Origin: Sansalvadorimonas sp965221135 | Lineage (GTDB): Bacteria > Pseudomonadota > Gammaproteobacteria > Pseudomonadales > Endozoicomonadaceae | DNA: 64,000 nt | Assembly (NCBI GenBank): GCA_965221135.1 | Contig: CBDCRZ010000069.1 | Span: forward strand, 124,001-188,000 | Direction: 5' to 3' | Part shown: piece by piece, positions 62,928 to 64,000 of the stretch | Numbering within the stretch: the stretch's first letter is position 1 | How the letters are laid out: every line of letters begins with the position of its first letter | Translations under genes and position numbers: made by a program | Notes under the pieces: generated by a model | What the model was told of the DNA's origin: nothing | Database searches by the model: none | Seen by the model: the letters and a program-made list of their open reading frames with translations, nothing else

Positions 62928-63051
62928 TTTTTTAGCACGGGATGGGATTACTCTGTTTGAGAGTTTTTCGAGGCTCTTTTTCTTTGCCTTTTCCCTTTTT
63001 CTGCTGCGCAGGCGATAATTCCCCAAATTATTTAATGACCGCCGGGACCCT

Positions 63052-64000
63052 ATGAGCAAAGCACTGCGTATTGTCTTTGCCGGCACACCTGAGTTTGCCG
63101 CCATACATCTTCAAGCCCTTCTCGACAGCGAGCATGACGTAGTCGCTGTATACTCCCAGCCGGATCGCCCGGCGGGACGTGGACGCAAGCTCACCCCAAG
63201 CCCAGTCAAAGAGCTGGCTCTGACCCATGACCTGCCAGTGTATCAGCCGAAATCCCTGCGTAATGAAGAAGCCCGGCAAGAGCTTGCCGCACTGAACGCC
63301 GACCTGATGGTTGTGGTGGCCTATGGTGTGATTCTGCCTAAAGAGGTTCTGGAGACCCCGGTTCACGGCTGCATTAATGTGCACGGCTCACTGTTGCCGA
63401 AATGGCGCGGTGCCGCACCTATCCAGCGGGCGGTAGCCTGCTGTGAAGAAGAGTCAGGTATCACCATTATGCAGATGGATGAAGGTCTGGATACCGGAGA
63501 CATGCTGTTAAAAGTCACCTGTCCAATAGGTTGCACCGACACCAGTCAGGATCTGTATGACAACCTGGCCAAACTCGGCGGCCCGGCATTGCTGCAAACC
63601 CTGTCGATGATTGTTGATGGCACTCTTCAGCCTGAAAAGCAGGATGACAGCCTTTCTACTTACGCCCATAAGATGACCAAAGATGAGGGCAGGGTAGACT
63701 GGTGTCAGTCCGCCAAAGAACTCGATGGCAAGGTACGTGGCTTTAACCCATGGCCTGTAGCCTGGATGCTGACGGATGAAAGTACTCCCGACAAACGCAC
63801 CCGTATTTGGGAAGCCGAAGCTCTTCAAGACAAAACAGATGCCGCACCGGGCACAGTGATTAAAGCCGACAAGCAGGGTATTGATATTGCCTGCTCTGAA
63901 GGCGTTCTGCGATTGAAGAAACTGCAGCTGCCAGGCAGCAAAGCTCTGGGTGTTTCCGACTTGTTAAACAGTCGTCGTGAAATGTTTGCTCCGGGGACAA
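63052..64000 (+). CDS. fmt: Methionyl-tRNA formyltransferase (3' end outside window)
   Basis: 316 codons visible, near full length. Formylates Met-tRNAfMet. N-terminal Rossmann part IVFAGTPEFAAIHLQALL, the signature HGSLLPKWRGAAPIQ (about 110-125) with the catalytic His/Asp region GITIMQMDEGLDTGDML, and the start of the C-terminal OB-like domain. Separated from def by an insertion ending with an ISL3 relic; the 124 bases before the start (62928-63051) must supply its promoter unless def transcripts read through. Confidence 0.96.
   Translation, partial: MSKALRIVFAGTPEFAAIHLQALLDSEHDVVAVYSQPDRPAGRGRKLTPSPVKELALTHDLPVYQPKSLRNEEARQELAALNADLMVVVAYGVILPKEVLETPVHGCINVHGSLLPKWRGAAPIQRAVACCEEESGITIMQMDEGLDTGDMLLKVTCPIGCTDTSQDLYDNLAKLGGPALLQTLSMIVDGTLQPEKQDDSLSTYAHKMTKDEGRVDWCQSAKELDGKVRGFNPWPVAWMLTDESTPDKRTRIWEAEALQDKTDAAPGTVIKADKQGIDIACSEGVLRLKKLQLPGSKALGVSDLLNSRREMFAPGT

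Overview
The window looks like a chromosome segment from a host-associated marine gammaproteobacterium, most likely Endozoicomonas or a close relative (inference). The housekeeping genes are of Pseudomonas/Oceanospirillales type: yheV next to prlC, and the aroE-hemF-tsaC-dprA-tsaP block facing def and fmt. Between them sit, one by one, large genes for eukaryote-like or effector-like proteins: an RBR-type ubiquitin ligase, paired death-fold proteins, an ankyrin/membrane protein, a lysine/alanine-rich repeat protein and a GT-B-like enzyme. No rRNA, tRNA or CRISPR array was recognised.

Layout. 1-1.1 kb: 3' part of coxB. 1.8-3.3 kb: FAD-linked oxidase. 3.3-8.8 kb: a giant repeat gene broken by three frameshifts. 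8.9-11.3 kb: yheV and prlC. 11.7-15.1 kb: trpS, the RBR ligase and a gamma-carbonic-anhydrase-like protein. 15.1-20.9 kb: a co-directional phenylalanine/tyrosine catabolic cluster (hppD, phhA, phhB, hmgA, fahA, yaiI, maiA). 21-27 kb: a SatP-type acetate carrier, a 969-aa unknown with DUF4116-like repeats and a 579-aa unknown. 27.3-32.4 kb: a MarC-family protein and a complete general amino-acid ABC transporter (aapJQMP). 32.5-37.8 kb: a methyltransferase remnant, then an AT-rich cluster of four paralogous death-fold genes. 38-46.3 kb: molybdopterin oxidoreductase, a membrane protein, a ToxR/CadC-like regulator, a GT-B-like protein, a D-cysteine desulfhydrase-like enzyme and an unknown. 46.6-50.2 kb: nucleoside transporter, crotonase, GDPD and an unknown. 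50.4-64 kb: the conserved aroE...fmt neighbourhood, interrupted by an ankyrin gene (between tsaP and def) and by a 4.5-kb island (between def and fmt) holding a decayed GDSL lipase, a paralogue of the 579-aa protein and a decayed ISL3-family element.

How it fits together. The Phe/Tyr cluster converts phenylalanine to fumarate plus acetoacetate except for the transamination step, whose gene is not here. The aap operon would import amino acids, and the nucleoside and acetate carriers add further uptake, which suits life on host-derived nutrients. The eukaryote-like genes are plausible host-interaction proteins, but no secretion system or proven secretion signal is in the window. The most unusual unit is the death-fold cluster: three proteins of about 270 aa and one of 605 aa all end in the same two-domain module, one copy carries a single in-frame stop, and imperfect direct repeats flank the group.
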